A stretch of DNA of 64,000 bases, taken from NCBI RefSeq assembly GCF_013282095.1, contig NZ_BLTJ01000006.1, positions 172,318 to 236,317 of the forward strand, in the 5' to 3' direction. This stretch comes from Enterocloster alcoholdehydrogenati. Its GTDB lineage: Bacteria > Bacillota > Clostridia > Lachnospirales > Lachnospiraceae. The position numbers and the translations under genes are program-made. Under the pieces are notes generated by a model, which saw only the letters and a program-made list of their open reading frames with translations, had not been told where the DNA came from and searched no databases. This document shows positions 63,701-64,000 of this stretch, piece by piece. Positions within the stretch are counted from its first letter, which is position 1. Each line of letters begins with the position of its first letter.

Positions 63701-63755
63701 TTGCGGACAAGCAAAAAGGCTGTCCGGTAAAAGAATAGAAAAATAAATCAACCAA

Positions 63756-63844
63756 GCAGAAGTACCCAAGTGGTTGAAGGGGCTCCCCTGGAAAGGGAGT
63801 AGGTCGTTAGTAGCGGCGCGAGGGTTCAAATCCCTCCTTCTGCG
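63756..63844 (+). tRNA. tRNA-Ser (anticodon GGA)
   Basis: Acceptor GCAGAAG/CTTCTGC, anticodon stem CTCCC/GGGAG with loop CTGGAAA (GGA), long variable arm, T arm GAGGG-TTCAAAT-CCCTC. CCA not encoded. 55 bp after the first tRNA-Ser, probably co-transcribed. Confidence 0.96.
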
Positions 63845-64000
63845 TTCGCAGCTAAAAGCTGTGACGAACCTTAAAAATTGAAGATTAAACAGTATGTAAA
63901 ACCCTGAAAATTCTAACAATTCAAAAGGTTTGGTTTAGACCTTTGGATTTGAGAAAATTCAGAACAAAAACCAAGTAAAACGGTTTAAGATAACATTAGC
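63845..64000 (+). other. Possible pre-16S leader at the right edge
   Basis: After a short hairpin (GCAGCTAAAAGCTGT, 63848-63862) the DNA becomes AT-rich with AAATTGAAGATTAAACAGTA and ends GTTTAAGATAACATTAGC, a composition typical of sequence just upstream of 16S rRNA in Lachnospiraceae. Together with tandem promoters and tRNAs this suggests an rRNA operon begins beyond the window. No rRNA sequence is visible. Confidence 0.35.

Overview
The window reads as a chromosomal segment of an anaerobic, spore-former-class Firmicute, most likely a Lachnospiraceae member (Clostridium clostridioforme/symbiosum-like). Support: clostridial-type ribosomal proteins (zinc S14 and L36, an enlarged L17), a KOW protein between map and infA, several secreted proteins with choline-binding-like W/Y/G cell-wall repeats, ECF transporter genes next to truA, and strong TTGACA/TATAAT promoters. 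Species assignment is inference; no 16S gene is inside the window.

Layout. 1-1.85 kb: the 3' end of a PTS EIIB domain and a secreted cell-wall-repeat protein. 1.94-18.6 kb: the complete S10-spc-alpha ribosomal superoperon (rpsJ to rplQ) with secY, adk, map, a KOW gene, infA and rpoA. It has a long structured leader, an internal promoter before rpmJ, structured gaps (rpsJ-rplC and rpsH-rplF), a duplicated motif between rpoA and rplQ, and a strong terminator after rplQ. 18.7-20.1 kb: a second cell-wall-repeat protein. 20.2-23.6 kb: ecfA1-ecfA2-ecfT-truA.

23.6-46.5 kb: accessory genes lying between truA and rplM-rpsI, genes that are usually adjacent in Firmicutes. They include a TetR regulator with a 28-bp palindromic operator and a cation/proton antiporter; a third small cell-wall-repeat protein; an SDR oxidoreductase; a thioredoxin-reductase-like flavoprotein with an SH3-NlpC/P60 hydrolase; a five-gene sugar ABC transporter/isomerase operon; tRNA-Pro; a HAD phosphatase with a dihydrolipoyl-dehydrogenase-like flavoprotein; a Xaa-Pro aminopeptidase; and an RlmD-type methyltransferase with a decayed C-terminal tail. 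At the right end is an AT-rich patch of gene remnants around an IS110-family element, followed by a rhodanese-TtcA-like fusion.

46.55-63.1 kb: a return to conserved genes. rplM-rpsI with a structured leader; hpf (reverse strand); an AT-rich, DnaA-box-bearing gap with a foldback repeat; secA; prfB with its programmed +1 frameshift; a PheB-like ACT protein and homoserine dehydrogenase; tex-tsaE-tsaB-rimI; a zinc-ribbon protein; RNase Z; tsaD and ispD. 63.1-64 kb: an 11-G tract in a doubtful small ORF, tandem promoters, two tRNA-Ser genes and a region resembling a pre-16S leader.

The genes fall into translation and tRNA-modification housekeeping (ribosome, RNAP alpha, IF1, RF2, HPF, t6A genes tsaB/D/E, RNase Z, TruA, RlmD), envelope biogenesis (SecY/SecA, cell-wall-repeat proteins, NlpC/P60) and nutrient uptake (ECF module, sugar ABC operon). 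The least explained parts are the structured RNA segments inside the ribosomal operon, the DnaA-box cluster upstream of secA, the dispersed foldback repeat, and the IS110 neighbourhood with its interrupted transposase and candidate bridge-RNA region.
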